A stretch of 64,000 nt of DNA, taken from assembly GCA_012932295.1 (NCBI GenBank), contig JAAONU010000001.1:18786120-18850119 (forward strand), given 5' to 3'. The position numbers were made by a program, and so were the translations under genes. The notes under the pieces are model-generated. The model saw nothing but the letters and a program-made list of their open reading frames with translations. It ran no database searches and was not told the origin of the DNA. Position 1 is the first letter of the stretch. The number at the start of each line of letters is the position of its first letter. The stretch is from Cyclina sinensis (Eukaryota; Mollusca; Bivalvia; Venerida; Veneridae). Shown here in pieces: positions 50,968-63,124 of the stretch.

Positions 50968-51665
50968 AAAACACTGTCAGCTTCAAACAATTTTACCAAA
51001 AATTGTATTAACTGGCATCATTTTCAAATTATTTCATAGATTTTAGTAGCCACTGCCTATTTCAGCTACTGGTAATGGTTTAATAGCTGCAGAACCTTAA
51101 ATCAGTGTAATATAACATCAATAACTGTGAATGTGTACAAAGTATCAGAGTATAACCATAAATTCAATGGTTTTAAAAAGAAATTTTCAACATGCTTTCC
51201 CCCCAATCTTTTTATGCAAGTAAAAGGCATATACACTGTTAGCTTTGTAGGGGTGAACATTTAATTTTTCAAAAAAATGATAGAAATAAAATCGTTTATC
51301 CAGATAATAATCAAGACCACTAAACTCTTCAATTGAAAACTGCTCTTTTTCCTAGAGAGAAAATAAACTCAAACAGACTGAAAATGAAATTACTTTAAAC
51401 ACCTAAAAACAATAACATTAAACACCTATAAAGAATCAGGCATACTTAACATTTCACTATTAACTCATGGAAATGACATGTTTAATTAACAGACAGATCT
51501 CATGTATCTCATGTAAACGTATTGTAAATAACCATCTATAATTCTTCTGTACTTCCCAAAAGTTAAGGACAATAGCAGTTTGTAAATCCTCTCTTCTGCC
51601 TGGTAGATACAGTAATAAAGATAATGTTTCAGACTGTACTGTGACAGTTTTCCAATGCCGTAAAG
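50968..51665. other. 3' flank of the CENP-U-like gene
   Basis: Minus-strand 3' UTR and flank. I see no canonical AATAAA close to the stop on the minus strand; an ATTAAA variant lies near 51260. The short minus ORF at 51460-51672 overlaps the true last exon in another frame. Confidence 0.4.
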
Positions 51666-54600
51666 TTAGCACATGTCAATAACTCTGCCGAGGTCCTTCA
51701 GGAATTGGTTAATGGTCACCATATTTTCATTTTTCTCTTGGTTTTCCTTTGCTGTCTGACATTTTTCTTCCAACCTGCAATAAATAAAAAGAAAGAAAAC
51801 ATCCTTATATGGTGCTTGTAAATACTCAGTTAGTTTAAAATGCTCCTGTCATTCAAAACTGACAAAACAAAAAATTAGGGATGTTACTGTTGTAAGTTAT
51901 TATGTTGTACAACAGATATGTATTGATACAGCTAAGGTCTAAAAGCTGGTGTGTGAGCAAATACATAAGGAACATACAACAAAACCACTCTTAAGACACC
52001 TCTAAACAATTGAAAGGCAGATAAATGTAAATTAAACATGAGGGTCATTGTGACCCTATCTTACTCGCCTGAGTACCACTGTCCTTACTGAAAACAAAAT
52101 GGTCTTACAGGGATAAGATTATTAAGTTAGACAACCTAGTTCTCTATTCCATGCAACTTACTTTCAATCTTGAGCCCTTGTGACCCAGTTTCAATCATTT
52201 TCATGAAAAAAATCTAGAAAAATATTCTGTCCAATTGGGTAAACGTTTTGACCTCTAAAGTGTTCACATGATTTTTAAATCAATCTGAGTTGGTGATCTT
52301 ATTTTTGACCCAACATAACCCCTTTAAAAATGCATCAAAGAAATCATCAACGTAAACATTCTAACCAAGATTCAAGCTGATCTGGCCAAAATTTAACCTC
52401 TAGACTGGTCACAAGGTTTTCCAATGGTCAGAGGTGGCTACCACAATTTTAATCATATGATACCTAGGCATTACTGAACATGATCGAATAAAAAACTCCT
52501 AGAGATAATCAAAGACAAAGATTTTGACCAAGTTTCATGAAGACTTGTTAAATAGCATGAGCACAAGGTCCTCTCTTCATCAAAGCTGCTGACCTAGTTT
52601 TTGACAAATTGAGACCCAGTCCTGATCTCAACCACTGAGATATTATCAAGATAAAAATTCTGGGAAAGTTTCAAAAAAATTGGGTCAAAATAGTGTTCAC
52701 AAAGATTTCCTTTCATGAGTGGTGACCTAGTTTTTGAACTCAACTGACCCAGTTTCAAACTCATCCTAAGGATTATTGTTTCACTCATTCTGTGCAAGTT
52801 TTATGAAGGCTGGATTAAATATGTGATGTAAAGAGTGTTCACAAGTAGAAATGGTCATTTCAGACAAAGGACGATCACAAAAACTCACTCAAAGCATCAT
52901 GTGTTCAGGTGAGCTAAAAACAATTTTTTGGGTTTCCTTTAAAATTGTTAGAGTCATTAAAAGTGTGCTTAAAACTTGAGTAAAGAGTAAAACCACTTAC
53001 TCCACCCTTTGTTTCTGGAGAGACATCAAAGATTTTTGCTTCTGTTTTATGCTCTGTCCACTCTGAAATAATACAAATATATCGATGTGCTCTTTCTACA
53101 GGAAAAGGTTAACCAATTATTCAAGCCCATTAATAGGATATTACTTAGTAAGAGCAAGAGTTTTAAATCTTGAATTGACAAGCTAGTGTGTAAGGCTGAA
53201 TGTTACTACTATTTTCAAAGATTTAGAAATATCATAACTGATGAAAGAGTTTGGGTTATTTAATAAAATATATGTGGTTACTGTGGCATGCCTAGAAATA
53301 TTAGGGTAGGAAAGCTGACTTTTACATTGTATATTTTTCTCACACTTACCCTGACCTTGACCTGGTCAGGTTCTGTAGATCAGATTCCAGGCTAGTTAAT
53401 ATTTGAAAATCAAAACTTATTTTAGTGCCAGATAATTTCATGGCATTTAAAAGAACATAATATTTTCTCATTTAGGTTTTAAATATTAAATTCTTAGAAA
53501 AAGCAATCATGACAAAAAAACCCACATAGTAGTGTTTTCTAGCCATAGGTCGCCATATGTCTTTTACAGAATGTGTTTCAAAACAGTTCATTACCTTTTA
53601 ACTAATGGATTTTTATGCTCCAGTTGAACACCATAGGCAAAACATATAGTTCAATTATAAAATTGTAGGAGTTGTCTGCAGAGGCAATGTTAAGTAATAA
53701 AAAAACTAAGGGCAATAACTCTCCCTAAAAAAAATAAAATCGCAAAAGCCTGACAATATACCCTACAGCACTTGATAGTGATCATTCCTTGAGATATTGG
53801 TGAAAATTGCATGAGAAATGTACGAGCTGTGCACAGAAACAATATTAAGTAAAATTTATTAAAGTTCAATTACTATGCCACAAATAATCAAATTGCAAAA
53901 GCCAGAGTACATGTCTCTTGATTGGTTTACTGGGATATGGCTCTTGATAATGATTATTATTTGGGAGTTTGGTGAAATTCACACTGGGACTGTAGGAAGA
54001 GTTGCAGACAGAAGAAATATTAAGAAAAATTAAATAAAGGGCAATATGCCAAAAATACTCTATCACAAAAGCTGGATTACAAGCACTGCAGCACTTGATA
54101 ATAGAATTATATGAGGAGTTGCATACAGAAGATGGGACAGACAGATGAACAAAGGGAGGGATAGGCAGATGGACTAACAGATGGACAGTGCAATTACTAT
54201 ATGCAACCCTTCAGTGGCATAAAAAAGTTTAGGGTCAGTGGGGAAAATCTGGGTGACCAGAACCACATGCATTCTTTTATTTGGCTTTAACTAGATTGAC
54301 AAACACACATACTGACTGTTTAAATACTAGATACCAGGTCTAGATATTTACCTTTTTGATCTTGGACTGTAGATCTGCCACTGACTGTACACCATTAATC
54401 TGGTATAACAAAATATGTTTTTTTATTAGTTCACTTTTAGGTCATCATGAATATAACAAATGGCTGTCAAATAAATATACATGTTTTTTGATTTGCATCA
54501 ACAAAACGTAACAACTCCAAAAACTTGCTTTATTACTCACTTTTATGCAGCTACATGTAACTCTTTAGTTACTCTTTAGTACAACAGAAAAACAAATTAG

Positions 54601-57600
54601 TTATAGTACCATTTCAAATGATGTATGTATGGAGATATATCCGGAATGGATGTGCATTACAACAAATGTCCTCACAGTAAGGTCACTGACTCAGTAGCTG
54701 AGTTTGAAACCTGACTATTAATGCATAAGAGATCGCAGATGTTAATGCGCTAGCAACCTTACTTATTCCGTAAGTAGATATGAAACATGTCAGCATAACA
54801 AATTCTCAGATTGAATTAGGTCACTCAATGTAAACAACAGCAAAGTTATAGACAGTTCTGTCTGTGCTATCTATACTCACCATATGAGTGATATCCTGTG
54901 TCAGGTATTTCTCTAGTAATCTCACAGCTGACTGCTCCTCATCAGCATCATATACATCCCTGCATAATACAAACAAAATAACTGTCCCCCACTCTTCATT
55001 CAAATTATACATATCATTCAGGACTAAATCCACCAATCTTTTCAGGTAAAAATCGTCAACTAAGTTGTCAGAATTTGTGATCTCACTCTTTTTTTCTATT
55101 ATATGTATTTGATGTGTAAATAATGCCTATGTATGTTGTTCTGTCTTTTGGAAATAAAATATGTAAAAACTAAACTTTCGACACATGAAACATACAACAT
55201 GCAGCATTTTATGTCAATTTTGATGTTGAAAAGTGATCATTCATTCAAAAAGATAATAAGATTTCTACAGAAATGCAATAAAAATGTTTGATACATACAT
55301 TCTCGCAGAAAGTGTTTCTGTCATGGTGTTAAGTACTACATCAAGGTCAATGAGGTCAGTACGAGTCCTCTTCTTTCCCTCAGTCTCCCACATGATTAGT
55401 GTCTGATCTATAAATAGAACAGGGCTGATTTATAGAAAATGCAGCAATTACTAGCATGACATACAAGAGCCTGTGAAATTCTGTCCCCTTCACTTCTGGT
55501 GTCATACAATTAAATTAAATATTCTCTATATTTCATACAAACTGAAACAGTAAGACTGCTGCAAAACTGCCATTTCATTATTCACGAACATAAACATCAA
55601 TCATTTCCTACTAACTATAAACTAGTTTTCATGTCTCAAAATTTTCTCACTTAAACAAAATATCTTAATAAAAAGGTAAAAACATAGAGCTCATTGGAAC
55701 AATTATTTTTACAAGGTTTGATGAAATCTGAAAATCTATCAAAATACTTACATGTACTCATTAAGGACATACCCTAAAATTAACCAATGACATAATGCAT
55801 ACCAGTAATTATCTTACTGGTTAATTCTGTTTGAAATGAAAATTAATTGATAATTTAATGTCAGAAGAACATGTGTTCAAAAATGTTTTCTTAAGGCATA
55901 TAGCAACCAAAAAAAAGTGTTTATTTGGAATAAATGACTATCCATCCTCTATATGAAGACTATTATTAGATGAGCTTTGTATTTTCCAATAAACCTTCCT
56001 GACATAGGGTAATAATTCATTCAATACCATTCAATGATTGTCAAGAAAATGGAATACTCCAAATTTTACATGATTGTCAAGAAAATGGAATACTCCAAAT
56101 TTTACATGATTGTCAAGAAAATGGAATACTCCAAATTTTAGGGTATGCCTCTTAAACTTCAGCTGCAACTTCTTGACTAAAAGAACCTGTATCAAACATC
56201 ATCGTTGAAAACTTTTAGATCAGCACAAAAAGCATGCACACATTTTGGTATCTTACCTGGAAGAGACTCTTCATTCCTACTCAGCGCCTGTAACCTCTGA
56301 TTTACCGCAGCTTTTCTGTCGTGACCGGACAACCGTAATCTAGCACTATTTCTAACAGTTACATCATTGTCATCTGGTGCCACACTCTTGTTGTGTCTTC
56401 CTTTAGAAATATTTTCTTTCTGCATTCTTGGTACATTGTCTACGTCTGTTTTAGAGGTTTGAGCATTTCTGTTCCTAACACTTGATTCATTCCTTGACCG
56501 AGACTGGACAGTGTTGATTTCTTTCAAACTTTTCTCGACCAAATTTTGTCTGTTTGCAGTCAGATTTTTTCTGTCTAAACCTCTACCTCCTGCTGAAACT
56601 TTATTCACAGGCACAGAAACTTTTGACCTTTTTGCACTGCTTCCAGTCACTATAAGACCGAGATTTTCGGATTTTTCTGCTATAGCAGAACTATCATTGT
56701 CACTTCTGTTAGATATACTATTTACAGTAAGCCTTTTCCTCTTGTTTTCAAGTCTTGATTTATTTGAAGATGCAATCATTTCTTTAATGCTAGAACCTGC
56801 CGCTCGTTTCTCTGGTGTTGCTTTCCTTGGTGACAAAGAACTTGTATCCTTCCCCCCCTGCTTTCTGCTTGCACTGCTTACTTTGCCTTTGCTGGTTTTT
56901 TCTTTAGATGCAGCTGTTGTATTTGTATGCAGTGGCATATCTGATGTTTCTCTGACAGGTGACATGGGTCGTCTCCTTGACAACTGTGGTCGACCTGGTT
57001 TAGGGGTACTAGCAAGAAACTGAAAATTTTAAGACACTTATTTGAAAACCTTAGCCAGCTAAAATATAGACTTATGCAATTCTGAAGTAGCTGAAATATT
57101 ATTGCCACTGGCTGTAGCATTATATAAACTGTAATTGTACTGAAATTCTTGGTGACCATCCAAGTAATTACGAGAAGACAGAACACACAAAATATGACAG
57201 TAACCTCAGGTAAAAACCTAAGTACTTTTAATACTGATAACCTAAAAACAAAACAAAGAACCTTTACTACTCTGTGCACAAAACCCTGTTTTCTTTAAGT
57301 GTTTGTTCAATAATAATGGAAGACAAGAAGTACCCACAGTGACAGAGACATCCCCAGGTGCATTTGAATCATTAACAAGACCTGACTTCACTGGATTCTG
57401 CGGAGTGGTTTTACCTTTTCCATCATCCTAAAATGTAAAAACAATATGTATAGTAAGTTGACCTTTTTTTAAAAACTTTGACTCGATGAGAAAATAAACC
57501 TCCGTAACTTCTAAAAGAGTTAAGTGATTTTAGCACAAAATGTGATTCATTGTTAAATTGAAAGATTACAAGTAAGAATATTGCCAAGCAATAAAAGTCC

Positions 57601-60600
57601 CCTACCGGAAGGAGTGCTGTCACACTAAATAGAACCAAAATTCAAATACTGACAATAAGTTCGCTGTAAATTTCACTAGTGGTTTATCAGAATATTACTA
57701 CCACTTGCAAAACTGATTAGAGTTTCACGTATTCGGAACACGATAAAGTGACGTTACGATGTTTATTTCTGTAGCTTAAACTGTCACTTTACTGATCATC
57801 CAGTCACAGTGAGGCAGTTTTCTCAGGTATACCTGTCAATAAAACTGTGTCTTGCAATCTACCCGCAGCCAGAAAAATGTGCCTGGGCGCTGCCAAAGTC
57901 GCTGTGTCGTAATTGTCACTGCGTTGCTAATGGAAAACTTCACTCAAAATTTCTTTTCCTAACCCCTTTTCCATTTCGTACACTAGATTGACACTATTAA
58001 CAGGTAAAAGGCGGAGTGTGAAAGAAACACATTGGGCGGCGCTTTAATTGATTTTTGACAGGTGTACCAAGGAGTCTCGTTCATTACCTAACAGTGTAAA
58101 CTCTAATCAGTTTTGCAAACGGTAGTATCTAATGTAAAAATGATGTGAAATTAGAGGTTGGATGTTGTGATTTAAAAATAATGTGAACTTGGACTGAATT
58201 TAGTAATTTCAAAATGATGTGAACTTTGAGGTTGGATGTTGTGATTTCAAAATGGTGTGAACTTAGGGGTTGGATGTGTGATTTCAAAATGATGTGAACT
58301 TAGAAATTGGTCATAGCAATTTCTAAATGATATGAACTGAATAGTTGAATGTAGGGACTTCAAAATGATGTGAACTTTGAGGTTGGGCATAGTGATTTCA
58401 AAATAATGTGAACTTAGAGGTTGGATTTAATGATTTCAAAATGCTGTAAACTTAGAGGTCGGGCATAGTGATTTTAAAATGATGTGAACTGTAAGGTTGG
58501 ATGTTGTGATTTCAAAATGATGTGAACTGTAAGGATGGATGGAGTGATTTCAAAATGATGTGAACTTTAAAGATGGATGGAGTGATTTCAAAATGATGTG
58601 AACTTTTAAGATGGATGGAGTGATTTCAAAATGATGTGAACTGTAAGGATGGATGGAGTGATTTCAAAATGATGTGAACTTTAAAGATGGATGGAGTGAT
58701 TTCAAAATGATGTGAACTGTAAGGATGGATGGAGTGATTTCAAAATGATGTGAACTTTAAAGATGGATGGAGTGATTTCAAAATGATGTGAACTGTAAGG
58801 TTGGATGGAGTGATTTCAAAATGATGTGAACTTTAAGGATGGATGGAGTGATTTCAAAATGATGTGAACTGTAAGGATGTACGGAGTGATTTCAAAATGA
58901 TGTGAACTGTAAGGATGTACGGAGTGATTTCAAAATGATGTGAACTGTAAGGATGTACGGAGTGATTTTAAAATGATGTGAACTGTAAGGATGGATGGAG
59001 TGATTTCAAAATGATGTGAACTGTAAGGATGGATGGAGTGATTTTAAAAAGATGTGAACTGTAAGGATGGATGGAGTGATTTCAAAATGATGTGAACTGT
59101 AAGGATGGATGGAGTGATTTCAAAATGATGTGAACTGTAAGGATGTACGGAGTGATTTCAAAATGATGTGAACTGTAAGGATGTACGGAGTGATTTAAAA
59201 TTGATGTGAACTGTAAGGATGGATGGAGTGATTTCAAAATGATGTGAACTGTAAGGATGGATGGAGTGATTTCAAAATGATGTGAACTGTAAGGATGGAT
59301 GGAGTGATTTCAAAATGATGTGAACTGTAAGGATGGATGGAGTGATTTCAAAATGATGTGAACTGTAAGGATGGATGGAGTGATTTTAAAAAGATGTGAA
59401 CTGTAAGGATGGATGGAGTGATTTCAAAATGATGTGAACTGTAAGGATGGATGGAGTGATTTCAAAATGATGTGAACTGTAAGGATGTACAGAGTGATTT
59501 CAAAATGATGTGAACTGTAAGAATGGATGGAGTGATTTCAAAATGATGTGAACTGTAAGGATGGATGGAATGATTTCAAAATGATGTGAACTGTAAGGAT
59601 GTACGGAGTGATTTCAAAATGATGTGAACTGTAAGGATGGATGGAGTGATTTCAAAATGATGTGAACTGTAAGGATGGATGGAGTGATTTCAAAATGATG
59701 TGAACTGTAAGGATGTACGGAGTGATTTCAAAATGATGTGAACTGTAAGGATGGATGGAGTGATTTCAAAATGATGTGAACTGTAAGGATGGATGGAGTG
59801 ATTTCAAAAAGATGTGAACTGTAAGGATGTACGGAGTGATTTCAAAATGATGTGAACTGTAAGGATGTACGGAGTGATTTCAAAATGATGTGAACTGTAA
59901 GGATGTACGGAGTGATTTTTAAAAGATGTGAACTGTAAGGATGTACGGAGTGATTTCAAAAATACTTTTAAAACTTCACATTGCATGTGAACATAAAATT
60001 AATACATAGTTTATACCATTGTCAAATGAAGGCTATACAAATAGGCAATAACATTCTGTTCACATTAACCGTGTCGTATGTAAAAATACTATATAAATTC
60101 TTACAGACATGAAAGTTTGTAACAGAAAGATGCAATCCATCTTGGAAAGATACCAAGAGTGGGTTTGGAATTCAGGTCCTCCCACACTCAAAACCAATGC
60201 TCTAGACTACTGTGCTAATGGCAAATCTTCCCGTTACAAACTTTCATGCCTGTAAGACAATTTAGAATTTCATCAGTATGTTACTTTTGGAGACTGAATT
60301 GAGTGACTTCTAAAAAAAATTTTCATCATCTAAGTGTTGTTAAAAAATACCATTAGAGCATTCAACTTTATGATACATCTTCAATCTTTATGATGTAAAT
60401 AATGAAATTCATTCAAATCCCCTTCTGTGTACTATAAAGTTATAACTCCTGTAGGCAGTATACTCTGACACATTACACAATGAATTGATAAAATAAGTCA
60501 TTTCTGTTCAAAAACTATCTCTTCATTAGGTATTCAAAGGTATAAGATTAATCTTACTACCTTATAACTGCTGAAGTCATCAATGACTGGAACTTTATCT

Positions 60601-63124
60601 ATCTCATTTTCTGTGAAAAAAAATGTAAGGATATCAAGAGTTTGAAAATAACCTTTAATAAAGCAACACTTAGCAATACTAAATCTCAGACTTTACAAAA
60701 TGTACTTAACCACTGGTAGTGGGTAATTAACCTAGGCTATAATGTTTTCACAATACATTCTCTCATTCAATTGTTCAGTTTATAATGAATTTTTATTATG
60801 TTTGTTACCGTGCTAGCAAAAGAACATGACTATTAAAATCAATCATTAAAATCATCATCATCATCATGGACATCATAATCAAATAACATAATGTACAATA
60901 TCATATAAATTAACCCTTATGTTCTTTATCATGCTGAACAGATGAGGAATGGTCAACTTTTGTTCTTTTTCTTGTAGACCTCTGTGAATTGGAATTCTGG
61001 GTATTGTTGACTTCAGCTGACCTACTGTTGGTCTTTACTTCAGCCTTGTTAATTTCACCCTCTACTCTGATAACTTCAGCATTTTTTATACTATTCTGCA
61101 AATTAATAACTTCAATATCAGTAAAATGTTTGGCAAAGATTACTAAAACTTAATAAAGCTTTAATGCAGTAAAGTTTTTGTAGGCATTAAGTGAATAGAG
61201 TTAATGAAAATAAGTCCTTTTCTGTTTATTATTTAATCCAGTAATTAGCAGGTACACCAGCACATATATTTTGGAACACCAAAATTCCTTAACAGTTAAT
61301 AATGAAATCAATATCTTATGGAACACCACAAATAAATTACTAATAAAGTAACAGTTATTTAGTGAGGAACACCTCTTACTTTCAAATCTAAATTCTAACT
61401 AACTACAATTGTTATTTGTGACTTATATACAAAATATTCTTAGAATAACAAAGATTTTCTATATGAAATTAAGTTGACACTTGAGTAATTAATCTATAAT
61501 CTGATCAGGACATGGCATTTTTATAATCAAAGATAATTATCACTATGAGACATTTACAAAAGGGTATGTAAACACCATATGACATGCTTGATACTTAAAA
61601 CAGTCTGGCTTCCTTGTCTCAGGTGAAGTGTCAACCTTTTAGCAGCTTTATGGTTTCTCAAGACTTAGAGATTAACTAAAGAAAGAATGTCAACAAGTCA
61701 TATGTTCAAAATAGACTGAAAATTACCTAAAAATGTTAAACAAAAATCTGCTTCAACTAGTGTGAACAGTCCCTTATTAAATATGCAGCAAATAAATACA
61801 ATTCCTTAATTGTAAATAAATAGTAAGCAAATTCTTGTAAAATTGCTGCATAATAAAGCTACAACACTTTTTTTTTAATTCTTTTATTCAAGCGACTATA
61901 TATTACTACCAAAGCAACAAAAAACTGAAGTAAGTGTTGTCATAGCAACATTTCTACTCAAGTTTTGTGTTGTAAAGCAGTGATTGAGGGGTTCAGGCAC
62001 TGAACTCTTGATCCAGTGGTCCCTGGTAAGAATCCTGCTAGGGTTAATTTGGTTTTATTGGGGTTTAACACCAGTTTAACAGCTAAGTTCATATCCCGGT
62101 GGTCAGTCTACATAACCAGTGTTCCTGGGTATCCAACCAGTTTACTAACCAATTTCTCCGCAAGTGACTAACTACTTCCTCACTTGCTTCAGAGGTGAGG
62201 GACAAATGACTGATAGATGGGGCCCTGATGGGGATTGAACTGGGATTGTCAAGATTGACGATCCTATGTGCTACCAATTGAGCTAGCTGGGCTAGCCTGC
62301 CCCGGATGAGATTCTCCAGTGACGTGCATTGCAAGCCTTCAACACAAGAACTAGTCTGAAACCAGCATGCAATCAGCAAGTGGGATAAATATAACTTGCA
62401 ACATCTTTATTTCGGAATAATATAAAAATAAGTATTTTTAAACAAAACTCTTGAGCAAGACGATATTTTTCCATTTTTATTGCCGGCCTAGATAAATATG
62501 ACATCACAACCTTAATCTTAGACCTTAGAATCAATACAGGTTATTCTCCACTCATCTTTATTTCCATCAAGCTTGAAGATCTCTAGAATCATTGAGTACA
62601 ATTTAACACATGAAGGTCAATGACTGTTGATCTTAAGATCATCAGGGTGTCATATATTCATCATGAACAATCAAGTGTAAGAGACAAAGTACAATTAACC
62701 TTCAACAGGAATTTAAATGATAGGTCATTCAGCCAATCAATAAGCAATATTAATCCAATGCCGACTCCCTTGCTATCTGCCATTTTCTCCAACAAGCTTT
62801 CCATGTTGAACATAGTGCAGAAGTCAATAATTCTAATTATATTGGTGAAAGAAATCAAGCTAGATTTTCGTATTTGTAATAAAAATTTGTTTTGAAAAAG
62901 AAATGCACATTTTGACCTATGTTTAGTGCTAAGTGACTTTACTGAATAATAAAGATTTTAATTGTCAAATAATATGAACAATGAAATAAAAAAACAGCTT
63001 TTTCTTTAGTTAGCATTGAAAACACAGCACTGAAAAATATTCACTTACTTTGTCAGCCTGTACATTCTGCATCAAGCCAGGCGATCCTAGGATATTAAAC
63101 TTTCTCTTTGTAACTTGTCTCCGC
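51666..63124 (-). CDS. CENPU: Centromere protein U-like (CENP-U), ten exons, 5' end missing
   Basis: Exons in transcript order: 63049-63124, 60915-61095, 60561-60610, 57338-57427, 56257-57019, 55299-55407, 54881-54959, 54352-54399, 53001-53062, 51666-51774 (TAA). All have GT-AG borders and every phase agrees, giving 521 residues. Residues 1-386 are polar and basic, probably disordered, with NLS-like TRKRTKV (66-72) and KRKR (225-228) and Ser/Thr-Pro sites. These include S-T-P at 136-138, a form bound by the Plk1 polo-box (inference). Residues 387-521 align nearly gaplessly with vertebrate CENP-U: an IMW..EG motif at 391-396 followed by (D)LDVVL, then a coiled coil, then (N)QFLKDL near the end. 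CENP-U belongs to the CENP-O/P/Q/U/R complex of the inner kinetochore (CCAN). Human CENP-U has 418 residues; this one is longer. The weakest junction is the donor of exon 57338-57427 (ACT|GTGGGT), chosen because it alone keeps phase 0. The start codon was not found. Confidence 0.7.
52036..52918 (+). mobile_element. CTCGCCTGAG-ended element in the last intron
   Basis: Left end GAGGGTCATTGTGACCC, TATCTTACTCGCCTGAG; right end TGTGTTCAGGTGAGCTAAA. About four ~190-bp modules (GACCTAGTTTTTGAC, GACCCAGTTTCAA, TGTTCACA..ATTTCC) match those at 28441-29600. Ends resemble 49106-50240 but the interior differs. Lies wholly within the intron 51775-53000. Confidence 0.7.
53690..54225 (+). repeat. Dispersed repeat with ~165-bp modules in an intron
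   Basis: Three modules start near 53690, 53850 and 54020: ATATTAAG(T)AAAA, GGGCAATA.CTC, CAAAAGCC.GA, CACTTGATA.TGA, GGTGAAATT, GTTGCAGACAGAAG. They are followed by a GACAGACAGATGAACAAAGG tract and CAACCCTTCAGTGGCATAA. Lies between exons at 53062 and 54352. Confidence 0.65.
56035..56142. repeat. 36-bp tandem repeat, 3 copies
   Basis: TGATTGTCAAGAAAATGG then AATACTCCAAATTTTACA starts at 56035, 56071 and 56107. Copies are identical except at the end of the last, so the expansion is recent. It is within an intron of the CENP-U-like gene. Confidence 0.95.
57694..58130. mobile_element. MITE with ~29-bp terminal inverted repeats
   Basis: The left end ACTACCACTTGCAAAACTG, ATTAGAGTTT (57698-57725) is the inverse of the right end AAACTCTAATCAG, TTTTGCAAACGGTAGTA (58098-58127), with two or three mismatches. 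The ~430-bp body is richer in CG than its surroundings and has no transposase. The 60-codon ORF at 57809 is not a gene. It lies in the intron 57428-60560, next to the minisatellite. Confidence 0.8.
58135..59968. repeat. 38-bp minisatellite, about 48 copies, in an intron
   Basis: Unit TGATTTCAAAATGATGTGAA then CTGTAAGGATGGATGGAG. Units from about 58490 rightward are nearly uniform; those at 58135-58480 are diverged (GAGGTTGGATGTTG type). Two alternating subtypes end GGATGGATGGAG or GGATGTACGGAG. Only minor substitutions are otherwise seen. The array fills more than half of the 3.1-kb intron of the CENP-U-like gene. Confidence 0.95.
60100..60256. mobile_element. Inverted-repeat element with tRNA-like core
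   Basis: CTTACAGACATGAAAGTTTG at 60100 is matched by the inverse repeat CAAACTTTCATGCCTGTAAG ending 60255; 23 of 24 bases pair counting the adjoining GTAAC. Between them, on the minus strand, TAGTCTAGAGCATTGG and GGACCTGAATTCCAAACCC resemble tRNA box A and box B. Possibly a SINE head caught in a fold-back element, or an inverted SINE pair. Confidence 0.55.
61979..62380 (+). mobile_element. SINE of the 19862 family, split by another SINE
   Basis: The head (GTGATTGAGGGGTTCAGGC, GGTAAGAATCCTGCTAGGG, 61980-62043) and the body (GATGAGATTCTCCAGTGAC, GTCTGAAACCAGCATGC, 62305-62370) match consecutive parts of unit 2 at 19981-20195. Between them lies the inserted SINE 62046-62304. All of this is in the intron 61096-63048 of the CENP-U-like gene. 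Confidence 0.65.
62046..62304 (-). mobile_element. SINE of the 30851 family, inserted into another SINE
   Basis: On the minus strand: AGCTAGCTCAATTGGTAGCA (box A), CCCAGTTCAATCCCCATCA (box B), a ~150-bp middle, then TAGCTGTTAAACTGGTG and TTAAACCCCAATAAAACC. Head and 3' end match 30851-31024; the middle is longer here. The minus ORF at 62089-62379 reads through it. Confidence 0.75.

Noticed and set aside
56511..57023. 170-codon plus-strand hydrophobic ORF
   Set aside because: Antisense of the largest exon of the CENP-U-like gene.
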